Shown piece after piece: positions 1-6,670 of a stretch of 9,483 bases of DNA (its first letter is position 1; each line of letters begins with the position of its first letter). The notes under the pieces were generated by a model, which ran no database searches, had not been told where the DNA came from, and saw only the letters and a list, made by a program, of their open reading frames with translations. This DNA is from an uncultured Prevotella sp. (GTDB lineage Bacteria; Bacteroidota; Bacteroidia; Bacteroidales; Bacteroidaceae). The position numbers were made by a program, and so were the translations under genes. Location of the stretch: contig CALBJK010000062.1 of NCBI GenBank assembly GCA_937892695.1, positions 1-9,483 on the forward strand. The letters are read 5' to 3'.

Positions 1-2
1 GT

Positions 3-65
3 CCCTATGAATTATTTAGGCTAAGGAACTTCACCAAGTTTTTAGCGAATAAGCAGAGAGTGTAA
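3..65 (+). other. Possible 3' end of a truncated gene, with IS-end-like sequence after it
   Basis: Frame 3 is open from the window edge to a TAA at 63-65 and reads as a basic 20-residue tail ending in LANKQRV. The sequence around and after the stop (57-87) contains the string ACTGTGTCAAGTTA, which reminds me of the terminal repeats of IS256-type elements, so this could be the last codons of a transposase plus its right end. That is recollection, not a match I can demonstrate. The stretch 66-153 shows no other gene, RNA or clear hairpin. Confidence 0.22.
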
Positions 66-153
66 ACTAAACTGTGTCAAGTTACAAAAACGACTATACG
101 GAAGGCACAAGGTATTATATCCATTCGTTAAGCTGGATATTGAACCAATACCT

Positions 154-546
154 CTAAATCTGTCTGAAAACTTTCAACAGAACAGGTGACAACATCGTCG
201 TTACCAATACAAACACCCACAGATTACCCGTTGATGGATTATAGGCACTAAGAATTTCCGTGATGGTACTGCCTCCGGCAATTCCGGCGGCAGACTCGAA
301 GGCTACTGTCAATAACACCCAGCAGCCACCCATTATCAGACAGTCTTTCATGCCACAGCCTTTTACCAACCGGGGAAGCATAAGCCATGTAATCAAAAAG
401 ATGAATATGCTCAGCAATATCCCGCTCACAAGCAGTGCCGTTTCTTCTCCGAAAAGCCTGACCAGTACATATTCACGCAATCCACCGTTGAGTATTGCCA
501 GAGGAATGAAACATATCCACACAATAAATGATTTCAATAGACGCAT
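154..546 (-). CDS. Small conserved integral membrane protein, four predicted helices
   Basis: A 130-residue hydrophobic protein of unknown function. Membrane segments can be placed at about residues 5-20, 36-58, 68-84 and 108-124. The motif ILNGGLREYVL (18-28), the glutamate in AFES (81-85) and AYNPSTGNLW (101-110) look like a widespread family of small uncharacterised bacterial membrane proteins with NxxxREYVL and FEF near the third helix; this is recognition from memory. The frame extends to an ATG at 585, but I prefer the ATG at 546: a -7 promoter box (574-581) lies between the two, and the protein then begins with the usual short basic MRLLKS ahead of helix 1. It follows the arabinofuranosidase in the same direction after 121 bp. 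No functional link between the two is visible. Confidence 0.72.
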   Translation of the reverse strand: MRLLKSFIVWICFIPLAILNGGLREYVLVRLFGEETALLVSGILLSIFIFLITWLMLPRLVKGCGMKDCLIMGGCWVLLTVAFESAAGIAGGSTITEILSAYNPSTGNLWVFVLVTTMLSPVLLKVFRQI

Positions 547-573
547 AATTTTCGGTATGAGGATAAACTGCGA

Positions 574-581
574 CAAAATTA
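574..581 (-). promoter_or_regulatory. Putative -7 box for the small membrane protein
   Basis: On the minus strand this reads TAATTTTG, an exact match to the Bacteroidetes -7 consensus TAnnTTTG. Transcription would start near 568, giving a leader of about 20 nt before the ATG at 546. No TTTG or TTG is seen at the expected -33 distance, so the match is only half a promoter. Confidence 0.35.
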
Positions 582-667
582 GCATTTTTCTGGCTGAATT
601 TGTTATTTTTCATTCTGTTTTATTTCTGGATTTATGCAGAATATGTCGAATAACGGACTGTATATTG

Positions 668-2299
668 CTAGTTGATTTCTTTTTTTGATGACAATTCAAC
701 AATCACGACACCACATGGTTTTATCTTGAGCATAAAATTATCAGCGTTCTTTGTGTTATCGTATTTTTTTATGCGTGGAACAATGCGTTTACGATTTTGA
801 GATGTGTTGAATGTATTTATATCATCAGATTCAATGCGCCAGACACGGCTTACGCCCCAATCTCCGAGTTTTATAGCAGTGCTCAATGTACTATTAGCAG
901 AACGATTTATTAATGCCATTCTAGCCGTTCCATCATCCGCCAATACTGCAGCACAATCAATATAAGGAAGTTGCTTCTTTATATTTTCAACATCTTTATT
1001 CATATCGCCTTCAACACGAAGTTTAGAAAAGTCGATATTTTTCTGTGGGCCTGATACATTTACTGTAATTGCGTTACCTTTCATTAAATGACGGTAAAGG
1101 TCAAAAACATAATATGCAGGAGTACGGAATGCATCTTTATCTCCTACTGTTTTAACTAATCCATGTCCATTAACAGGAAAGATATAATTAGCCATGCCCA
1201 CAACATGGCTTTGTCGTATGAAAACATTGAGCATTCCTGCAATAGTTGCAACATCAAACTGACGGCGCGGATCTTTACGTGTGAAATTCCAGTCTTTACC
1301 ATCAAAAACAGAATGACGGCTGTTCCATTCATCAACACTATAACGTACAGGATTTGCCAATCTCCCTGATGCAATATTGGCTTTTTCTAACTGAGGTATG
1401 CTTCTTTCAATATTAGCCTCAACCTTTGCAGGAGCAAACAGAGTCGTAGCTTCATCAATGAGTCGTCCATCTTTAACGCGAGAACCTAAATAATAGTGAA
1501 GCGTAAGATAATCTACAAGTTGCCCATTCTGTTTCAAAACAGTATCATTCCATTCATAAAGATGGCCGATACCCAGTAAAGAAACATTAGGATAGTATGT
1601 TTTTATAGTTCGAGCCCAACGATTAAGACGAGAAGAATATTCTGAAGCAGTTTCTCCTCGATGTACCCCGTATGAGCCGTAATTCTCGTTACCTATACAC
1701 CAATATGGTACTGCGTATGGCTTTACGCGCCCGTTCATTGCCCTCAATTTGCCCATCACCTCAGTCGTATCGGCCATAGCGTAATCCATCCAGTCAATAG
1801 CTTCACCTATTGACCCTCCGTATTTAGAATTATTAGTCATATTGAAGTTAATGTAAGCGGGAATATCCATCCTCTCACACCACTGTAGAAACTCGTCCGT
1901 ACCAAAAGTATTTGGATCTGTACCACCCCAACATTTCATGGGGGTAACAGGTCGATTTTCTTTAGGCCCGATACCATTTTTCCAATGGTATTCATGTATG
2001 TATGTTCCTGCAGGCCAACGCATCACCGGAATATCGAGCGGAAGCAACAAGTCTCGTACAGCAATATTTTCTTTTCCTTCATTGTCAACCAGCCCTCCAT
2101 AGATTACACTATCGTTGCAATCTTCTAGCATCTGTCCATAAATCATAGGATTAACAGAACCTATAGGGGTAAGGGAAAAGGAAATTAGTGTGACCTCATT
2201 TGTATTGTCCTTTTGCATTTTTGCCACAGACGGAGTACTTGTTATAATTGCAACTATCGTAATTAGTGCATTAACGAATATATTTCTTCTATACAACAT
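668..2299 (-). CDS. Secreted GH51-family alpha-L-arabinofuranosidase
   Basis: Predicted to release terminal alpha-L-arabinofuranosyl residues from plant polysaccharides such as arabinan or arabinoxylan by the retaining mechanism of GH51. Residues 1-26 form a Sec signal peptide (RR, hydrophobic core, SVA then K27), so it acts in the periplasm or outside. The catalytic barrel covers about 45-405, with typical GH51 blocks PVMRWPAGTYIHEYHW (91-106), FGTDEFLQWCE (132-142), GNEN (203-206; Glu205 the expected acid/base) and VDEWN (322-326; Glu324 the expected nucleophile). A beta-sandwich C-terminal domain follows (about 410-537). At 543 residues the length suits the family. The ATG at 2299 has an A-rich stretch just upstream and a -7 box at 2336-2343. 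No SusC/SusD genes or other polysaccharide-utilisation genes are nearby, which is unusual for Bacteroidales. It is far richer in AT than the genes to its right. The exact substrate cannot be read from sequence. Confidence 0.9.
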   Translation of the reverse strand: MLYRRNIFVNALITIVAIITSTPSVAKMQKDNTNEVTLISFSLTPIGSVNPMIYGQMLEDCNDSVIYGGLVDNEGKENIAVRDLLLPLDIPVMRWPAGTYIHEYHWKNGIGPKENRPVTPMKCWGGTDPNTFGTDEFLQWCERMDIPAYINFNMTNNSKYGGSIGEAIDWMDYAMADTTEVMGKLRAMNGRVKPYAVPYWCIGNENYGSYGVHRGETASEYSSRLNRWARTIKTYYPNVSLLGIGHLYEWNDTVLKQNGQLVDYLTLHYYLGSRVKDGRLIDEATTLFAPAKVEANIERSIPQLEKANIASGRLANPVRYSVDEWNSRHSVFDGKDWNFTRKDPRRQFDVATIAGMLNVFIRQSHVVGMANYIFPVNGHGLVKTVGDKDAFRTPAYYVFDLYRHLMKGNAITVNVSGPQKNIDFSKLRVEGDMNKDVENIKKQLPYIDCAAVLADDGTARMALINRSANSTLSTAIKLGDWGVSRVWRIESDDINTFNTSQNRKRIVPRIKKYDNTKNADNFMLKIKPCGVVIVELSSKKEIN

Positions 2300-2335
2300 T
2301 TTATTTTCTTTTTAAATTGTAATCGGATGTAGGAT

Positions 2336-2343
2336 CAAAACTA
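2336..2343 (-). promoter_or_regulatory. Putative -7 box of the arabinofuranosidase gene
   Basis: On the minus strand this reads TAGTTTTG, an exact TAnnTTTG match, placed 37 nt before the ATG at 2299 and giving a leader of about 30 nt. I see no TTTG at the expected -33 distance, so it may be weak or depend on an activator. Confidence 0.4.
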
Positions 2344-2423
2344 ATTAAGAAATAGTACTTCTTTTATATTTTCTTTCGGGCTCCAAGTTTTCCTGCTCAT
2401 ACAATTCACGCGTCGATTGGCGT

Positions 2424-2807
2424 TTACACGCTTGCAATCGTGGCTATGACATCCGTCACATCACAGACATTCAACAAGCCACTGATATTGCCCCCTTGTC
2501 TTGCATCCGTATATATGTGTCCTTCCCAATTCTTTACGGAGCGATGCTATCCGAGTACTGTACAATCCTCCACAATACCATTGTAACTGTCTCCGGGCAG
2601 TTCTTCTGAACCACCCTCCTGATATTGACCGGTGTAGCGGTATATTGTGGCAGGGCTTATGCCAGGCTCTTCAGATATAGTCCTTGGACCGCAGCCATCG
2701 GAAAACATCATGACTCAAGTCATCTTCACATAGTCAGGAGTGCCGGCCATGTTACGTTGAAGCCTACGTAGTTCAGCATATTCAGTGTAAGATAATTTGA
2801 ACTTCAT
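2424..2807 (-). pseudogene. Decayed IS630-type transposase, N-terminal helix-turn-helix part
   Basis: Reading the minus strand from the ATG at 2807 gives MKFKLSYTEYAELRRLQRN, then AGTPDYVKMT, a TGA at 2715-2717, an HTH-like stretch (GPRTISEEPGISPATIYRY, about 2634-2690), a TAG at 2547-2549 and then the motif IYTDARQ (2496-2516) before a third stop (TAA, 2424-2426). The order of a basic start, HTH with TIYRY, and YTDARQ is what I know from the N-terminus of IS630-family transposases of Bacteroidetes. The DDE catalytic part is absent: the sequence after about 2490 no longer resembles a transposase and the arabinofuranosidase begins at 2299. With three in-frame stops and no C-terminal half it cannot be functional. 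It suggests that a mobile element once inserted here. Confidence 0.7.
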
Positions 2808-2811
2808 GATG

Positions 2812-2843
2812 CAAAGATAACTATTTTTCTCGAATTTCTCAAA
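2812..2843 (-). promoter_or_regulatory. Consensus Bacteroidetes promoter of the transposase remnant
   Basis: On the minus strand TTTG (2840-2843) is followed after 20 nt by TATCTTTG (2812-2819), an exact match to TTTG / TAnnTTTG with normal spacing. Transcription would begin only a few bases before or at the transposase ATG at 2807, so the original transcript would be almost leaderless. The promoter points through the dead transposase towards the arabinofuranosidase about 500 bp downstream, and could contribute to its expression. Confidence 0.6.
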
Positions 2844-3115
2844 TCTCTTATATAATGGTGATTACAGCAATGCGAATTTTTTAGAAGCCTCATATAGTCA
2901 AACAGAAAACTTAAGCTGACGGAAGATTGTAAAATTTCCTTAACCATTTTGACAAACGGCAAAGCTTACTTTGCAAACGAATACAGACAGCAGAGCGCAA
3001 GCCGTTGTCGGTAATTCGCCTTATAATCATCTATAGGTGGGGGCTATATATTTCCACAGATTATTAACAAGAGTGAGTTCTTTAAGCTTACAGAACCCAC
3101 CTAAAACATATAGGT
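2844..3115 (+). other. Gene-free leader region before the glycosyltransferase
   Basis: No coding frame is supported here. A weak promoter candidate for the plus-strand operon is TTACTTTG (2966-2973), seven of eight to TAnnTTTG, with TTTG at 2948-2951; the 14-nt gap between them is shorter than usual. An imperfect hairpin lies just before the gene: GTGAGTTCT (3073-3081) pairs with AGAACCCAC (3092-3100), eight of nine positions, around a 10-nt loop. It has no following T-run, so it is not a normal terminator. It sits 15 nt before the start codon and could affect translation or mRNA stability. Confidence 0.3.
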
Positions 3116-4297
3116 ATGATAGGACTGTTCAATGATTGTTTTCCGCCCATAATGGATGGCGTGTCTGTAACGACAAGCAACTATGCCAAGTGGCTGAGCC
3201 GCCTTCGGGGCGACGTTTGTGTCGTAACACCTAACGCGCCCGAGGCCGACGACAGCAAGACGGGGTATCCCGTGCTGCGCTATTTCTCTCTGCCCATACC
3301 AATGCGCCGCCCCTACCGCTACGGTATGCCTCAGGCCGACCTGATGTTCCAGCACCGCATAGGCCAGACTCCCTTCTCTCTTGTCCATGCCCACTGTCCG
3401 TTCTCCTCGGGCGAATTGGCACTCGGAATAGCCTCCTCACGCCACATTCCGCTCGTAGCGACATTCCACTCCAAGTACCGGACAGATTTTGAACGTGTAT
3501 TCCGCAACAAGTACGTCGTCGACTATCTCATCCAGAAAATAGTGTCGTTCTACAACCAGGCCGACGAAGTGTGGATACCCCAGGAGTCGGTAGGCGAGAC
3601 CTTGCTCGAGTATGGGTATAAAGGAAGGATGGAAGTTGTGGACAACGGCAACGATTTCGCCTCTACTCCCTATTCGCCGGAACTGAAGGCTGAAGCCCGC
3701 CGTAGTCTGCGGATAAATGCAGACATGCCGATGCTGCTGTTCGTAGGCCAGCACATCTGGGAGAAGAATGTAGGTCTGATACTGCAGTCGCTCGCCCGTC
3801 TGCGCCATGTCAGCTTTTCGATGGTATTCGTAGGTACGGGCTACGCCGCCGAAATGATGCGCCGCATGGCCGACGACCTCGGCCTTACCGTCCCTGACGG
3901 CAACGGGCACGTACGTGTGCGGTTCGACGGTCCGGTGTACGACCGCGAGACCATGCGCCGCTACTATCTTGCAGCCGACCTCTTCCTGTTTCCTTCGCTC
4001 TACGACAATGCACCGCTGGTAGTGAGGGAAGCTGCCGCCATGCACACACCTGCTGTCATGGCCGAGGGTTCTACCGCCGCTTCGGTCGTCGCCGACGGGC
4101 AGAACGGTTTCCTGTCGAAGCCGGATGTCGAGTCGTTCGCCCACAAGATAGAGTCGCTGCTTTCGTCGCCGCTTGCGATAGAGCGAGCCGGAGCCGGAGC
4201 AGCCCATACTCTTGCCCGGTCGTGGGAGGATATAGCCGGAGAGGTGAGCGACCGCTACGACCATCTCATACGCCGGTACGAGACCAAGGTTGTATGA
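3116..4297 (+). CDS. GT4-family glycosyltransferase (lipid- or glycan-type, substrate unknown)
   Basis: A 393-residue GT-B fold retaining glycosyltransferase that should transfer a sugar from a nucleotide-sugar donor in the cytoplasm. The N-terminal acceptor domain begins with GLFNDCFPPIMDGVS (3-17), the glycine-rich start of GT4 enzymes, and includes LVHAHCPFSSG (89-99) and ATFHSKY (115-121). The donor domain has LLFVGQHIWEKN (207-218, the usual position of the sugar-phosphate-contacting Lys/Arg) and FPSLYDNAPLVVREAAAM (292-309). In the last block the common EX7E pair appears as Asp297/Glu305, so the first glutamate is replaced by aspartate. No signal peptide or membrane helix is seen. The next gene encodes a flippase-like membrane protein 22 bp downstream, and the pair most likely builds and handles a glycolipid or envelope glycan. 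Enzymes of similar build include diacylglycerol glucosyltransferases, but the acceptor is not established here. Confidence 0.87.
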   Translation: MIGLFNDCFPPIMDGVSVTTSNYAKWLSRLRGDVCVVTPNAPEADDSKTGYPVLRYFSLPIPMRRPYRYGMPQADLMFQHRIGQTPFSLVHAHCPFSSGELALGIASSRHIPLVATFHSKYRTDFERVFRNKYVVDYLIQKIVSFYNQADEVWIPQESVGETLLEYGYKGRMEVVDNGNDFASTPYSPELKAEARRSLRINADMPMLLFVGQHIWEKNVGLILQSLARLRHVSFSMVFVGTGYAAEMMRRMADDLGLTVPDGNGHVRVRFDGPVYDRETMRRYYLAADLFLFPSLYDNAPLVVREAAAMHTPAVMAEGSTAASVVADGQNGFLSKPDVESFAHKIESLLSSPLAIERAGAGAAHTLARSWEDIAGEVSDRYDHLIRRYETKVV

Positions 4298-4319
4298 TAC
4301 TGTCCAGTCTTTCTACCCG

Positions 4320-5309
4320 ATGAACCGTCTGCATGTCTTCATTGCCGTTGTCTGCGGTCTGGCCGCAATAGCGTGGCTGCTGTTCCGCGACTTGTCGGTG
4401 GAGTCGCTGGCAGCCGTGCGTCCCACCCCACGCATGGCTGCAGGAATGGCTATGGCTGTGGCGGCATTTGCGGGGTTCAATTTTTTCCAGACATGGCGTT
4501 ACCGCATACTTACATCGCTGTCATGGGCCAAGTGTTTCAGGGTGAACATACTGTGCGAGTTTACCTCGGCTGTCACGCCGTCGGCTGTCGGAGGCAGCAG
4601 CCTCATCTTTGTCTATCTGAACCGCGAGGGCATGAAAGTGGGGCGCAGCACGGCGGTGATGATTTCTTCGCTTTTTCTCGACGAACTCACGATGTGCCTG
4701 GGCTGTTCGCTCATGGCTGTCATATTTCCTGTATCCTCGCTTTTCGGTACTGACGGGGCAGTTTCGACAGGAACATTACTGGTTTTCTGCGGAGTGCTGT
4801 CGGTCATAGCCGTGTGGACGGCAGTTCTCTTTACAGCCTTGTTCTACAAACCCCGATGGGTGGCCAAGGCCATCACCAGCCTGTTCTCGTTCCGGCTGCT
4901 ACGCCGATGGCGCGACAAAGCCGAGAATGCAGGACGCGACATGGAGACGGCTTCTATCGAGATACGTCACAGCCGACGGCTTTTCTGGATAAAGGCGTGG
5001 GGAGCCACAGTCTCGGCCTGGTGCTGCCGCTACGCCGTGGTCAACGCCTTGCTGTTCGCCCTAGGTTCTGACGGCAACCAGTTTCTGGCCTTCGCCCGAC
5101 AGTGGGTGTTGTGGATAGTGGCTATTGTAAGTCCGACACCCGGAGGCAGCGGACTGAGCGAATATATGTTCAGCGTCTACTATGCCGGATTTCTCGACAA
5201 TATGACCGCCGTCGCCATTGCGGCTCTTGCGTGGCGGCTCATCACCTACTACTCTTACCTCATAGCCGGAACTATTGTGCTGCCCCGGATTGTCGGGTCC
5301 AAGCATTAA
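4320..5309 (+). CDS. Flippase-like polytopic membrane protein, UPF0104 / LPG_synthase_TM family
   Basis: A 329-residue multi-helix inner-membrane protein of the family that includes the membrane domain of MprF, YbhN and AglD-like proteins; members are linked to movement or modification of lipids and lipid-linked sugars. Seen in the sequence: an N-terminal helix (about 3-21), WRYRIL (59-64), the conserved block TPSAVGGSS (86-94), further helices at about 111-138 and 149-175, a cytoplasmic basic segment (about 190-222), and PTPGGSGLSE (272-281), the family's second signature. The catalytic synthase domain of MprF is absent, so lysyl-phosphatidylglycerol synthesis is not implied. An in-frame TTG at 4290 would overlap the glycosyltransferase by 8 bp; I prefer the ATG at 4320 because it directly precedes a normal first helix. 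The tight spacing indicates one operon. A strong hairpin follows at 5351. Confidence 0.85.
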   Translation: MNRLHVFIAVVCGLAAIAWLLFRDLSVESLAAVRPTPRMAAGMAMAVAAFAGFNFFQTWRYRILTSLSWAKCFRVNILCEFTSAVTPSAVGGSSLIFVYLNREGMKVGRSTAVMISSLFLDELTMCLGCSLMAVIFPVSSLFGTDGAVSTGTLLVFCGVLSVIAVWTAVLFTALFYKPRWVAKAITSLFSFRLLRRWRDKAENAGRDMETASIEIRHSRRLFWIKAWGATVSAWCCRYAVVNALLFALGSDGNQFLAFARQWVLWIVAIVSPTPGGSGLSEYMFSVYYAGFLDNMTAVAIAALAWRLITYYSYLIAGTIVLPRIVGSKH

Positions 5310-5350
5310 TAATGTTGCCTACGTATTGTAAGATTCACGTTGGAGTATAA

Positions 5351-5400
5351 AAAATGCGTAATGCCATTGTCGCCATAACGACAATGGCATTACGCATTTT
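5351..5400. terminator. Perfect 22-bp hairpin, likely bidirectional terminator
   Basis: The arms 5351-5372 and 5379-5400 are exactly complementary over 22 bp around the 6-nt loop CCATAA. The outer ends are AAAA and TTTT, so either strand gives a GC-containing stem closed by an A/U tract, as in intrinsic terminators. It lies 41 bp after the stop of the flippase-like gene and between convergent genes, so it can stop transcription from either side. Confidence 0.8.
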
Positions 5401-5437
5401 GAATGAGGAGACGCACCGGAACGGGAGTGTTTTCAGC

Positions 5438-5458
5438 GGACGCACGAGCTGTGCGTCC
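5438..5458. repeat. Short palindrome, GGACGCAC / GTGCGTCC
   Basis: Eight-bp perfect arms (5438-5445 and 5451-5458) enclose a 5-nt loop. The stem sequence is a variant of the GTGCGTCTC arm used by the tandem repeats just downstream. An isolated half of that arm in the opposite orientation, GGAGACGCACC, lies at 5407-5417. Together they suggest a family of REP-like palindromes gathered in this convergent gap. Confidence 0.6.
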
Positions 5459-5468
5459 CTACTGTATT

Positions 5469-5497
5469 TTTAATATCCGCATTCCACCAATATTAAA
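5469..5497. repeat. AT-rich inverted repeat overlapping a second one
   Basis: TTTAATAT (5469-5476) and ATATTAAA (5490-5497) are perfect 8-bp inverted copies with a 13-nt loop. A competing perfect 7-bp pair, GCATTCC (5479-5485) and GGAATGC (5500-5506), interlocks with it, so the two hairpins exclude each other. The second arm of the latter is the start of the tandem repeat array. Confidence 0.45.
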
Positions 5498-5498
5498 T

Positions 5499-5648
5499 CG
5501 GAATGCCATCCAGCGTGTAGAGACGCCACTCTGGTGCGTCTCCCTAACGGAATGCCATCCAGCGTAGAGACGCCACTCTGGTGCGTCTCCCTAACGGAAT
5601 GCCATCCAGCGTGTAGACCCCACTCTGGTGCGTCTCCCTAACGGAATG
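5499..5648. repeat. Three tandem copies of a 47-49 bp palindrome-bearing unit
   Basis: Copy 1 is 5499-5547 (49 bp), copy 2 is 5548-5594 (47 bp, lacking one GT) and copy 3 is 5595-5641 (47 bp, with two bases lost in the left palindrome arm). CGGAATG at 5642-5648 looks like the start of a fourth copy. Each unit begins CGGAATGCCATCCAGCG and carries a hairpin of GAGACGCCAC with GTGCGTCTC around TCTG, with one bulged C; copy 3 has a damaged left arm. The units are adjacent with no spacers, so this is not a CRISPR array. The last copy ends 10 bp before the stop codon of the convergent FKBP gene, so its mRNA would carry the complementary strand of these hairpins in its 3' end. Confidence 0.85.
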
Positions 5649-5651
5649 TTT

Positions 5652-6653
5652 TTATTTCTTGCTCTTCGAAGTCTTGCGCTTGGCGGCAGACTTCATGCTG
5701 TTGAATTTCTTCACGTCTTTTGCCACCTTGTCCGAAGCCTTGGGAGTTTCTACCTTCTTTGTGCTTACAAGCTCGACGGTGAATATCAGTGCAGAGTAAG
5801 GTTTGATTTTTCCGGCCTGACGTTCGCCGTATGCGAGATTCTGAGGAATGTAGAGTTCCCACTTGCTGCCTACTGGCATCATGGTGAGAGCTTCTGTCCA
5901 TCCCTTTATCACCTGGTCGGCGCGGAAGGTCGTAGTCTGCGGATTACGCTTGTAAGAGCTGTCAAACTCGGTGCCGTCGATGAGTTTGCCTTCATACTTT
6001 ACGGTTACTTCGTCGGTCTTCTGTGGACGCTCGCCTTTGCCTTCGGTGATGACTTTATACTGCAGTCCGCTGGGTGTTGTCTTCACGCCCTCTTTCTTGG
6101 CATTGGCAGCGAGCCATTCCTCGTTGGTCTTCTTATAGGCTTCGTCGCGCTTCTTCTTGTCGCTCTCGTGAGTGGTGGTGAAGAGCTTCACACCGTGATC
6201 GAACGACATGAGGGTGCTGTCGCCGGTGATGGCAGCCACGAATCCGGCATTGAACAGAGCCGAGTCGACGGGATGTTCAGTACCCTTGAAGTCTTCCTGA
6301 GCCTGAGGCAGAATGCGTCCTTCCACCATTTCGGCGATACGCGCTCCGGCGTTGCGTGCCACGAAGCGCGGGTCTTTGCCCTTACCCATAGCGTCCTTGT
6401 AGCCTGCCACAAAGTCGGCCATATAGGCTGTGTCTACTCCAAGCTGCCTCTGAACGTATTCGAGCAGTCCGCGTGTGGTGGCTATTCCAGCGGCATAGCT
6501 GAGCGAGTCGGCCGGACTCACTAGTTTCACAGACGGCTGGATTAAGGTTGCGGGCACGACAGTCTGCTTCTTAGATTTCTTGTTCTTTACAGGGGTGAAT
6601 GCCATTGCCGTGCATACAGCTACGGCAAGAGCCATCAATACAATTTTTCTCAT
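5652..6653 (-). CDS. Sec-secreted FKBP-type peptidyl-prolyl isomerase with basic C-terminal tail
   Basis: A 333-residue periplasmic prolyl cis-trans isomerase and likely folding chaperone of the FkpA/Mip type. Residues 1-18 form a signal peptide with an AMA cleavage site before F19. Cys14 is not preceded by a proper lipobox, so I call it soluble. An FKBP_N dimerisation domain covers about 48-190 and the FKBP_C domain about 211-295, with KYEG (Tyr220), FDSS (Asp231), VIKGW (Trp252), LAYGER (Tyr275) and the closing FTVEL. The usual IPP of the loop after AYGER is replaced by KIKPYS. A lysine-rich tail of about 38 residues (296-333, ending KRKTSKSKK) is unusual and may bind the envelope or nucleic acid. 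The ATG at 6653 is preferred over the in-frame TTG at 6662. It is last of three FKBP genes; a hairpin lies just upstream of it. Confidence 0.9.
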   Translation of the reverse strand: MRKIVLMALAVAVCTAMAFTPVKNKKSKKQTVVPATLIQPSVKLVSPADSLSYAAGIATTRGLLEYVQRQLGVDTAYMADFVAGYKDAMGKGKDPRFVARNAGARIAEMVEGRILPQAQEDFKGTEHPVDSALFNAGFVAAITGDSTLMSFDHGVKLFTTTHESDKKKRDEAYKKTNEEWLAANAKKEGVKTTPSGLQYKVITEGKGERPQKTDEVTVKYEGKLIDGTEFDSSYKRNPQTTTFRADQVIKGWTEALTMMPVGSKWELYIPQNLAYGERQAGKIKPYSALIFTVELVSTKKVETPKASDKVAKDVKKFNSMKSAAKRKTSKSKK

Positions 6654-6670
6654 CTTTGTCAATAATAATT

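Noticed and set aside
260..688. Plus-strand open frame of 142 codons over the small membrane protein
   Set aside because: The minus-strand frame has four good membrane helices and a -7 box; this one has neither a domain nor a promoter and runs into the end of the arabinofuranosidase gene.
668..2299. Complete polysaccharide-utilisation locus
   Set aside because: Only the GH51 enzyme is present; no SusC/SusD pair, hybrid two-component sensor, ECF sigma factor or second glycoside hydrolase lies in the window.
3437..4264. Long minus-strand open frame (275 codons) inside the glycosyltransferase
   Set aside because: It is antisense to a gene with clear GT4 motifs, its translation is His/Arg/Gly-rich with no recognisable domain, and GC-rich coding DNA commonly leaves such frames open.
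4290..4319. Extended TTG start for the flippase-like protein overlapping the glycosyltransferase
   Set aside because: The extra ten residues are not hydrophobic and the ATG at 4320 gives a normal N-terminus; the overlap remains possible but is less likely.
5499..5648. CRISPR array
   Set aside because: Units are directly adjacent with no variable spacers, contain indels, and no cas gene is present.
5628..6524. Plus-strand open frame of 298 codons opposite the third FKBP gene
   Set aside because: The minus strand encodes a complete signal peptide and FKBP fold over the same bases; this frame starts inside the tandem repeat and shows no known motif.
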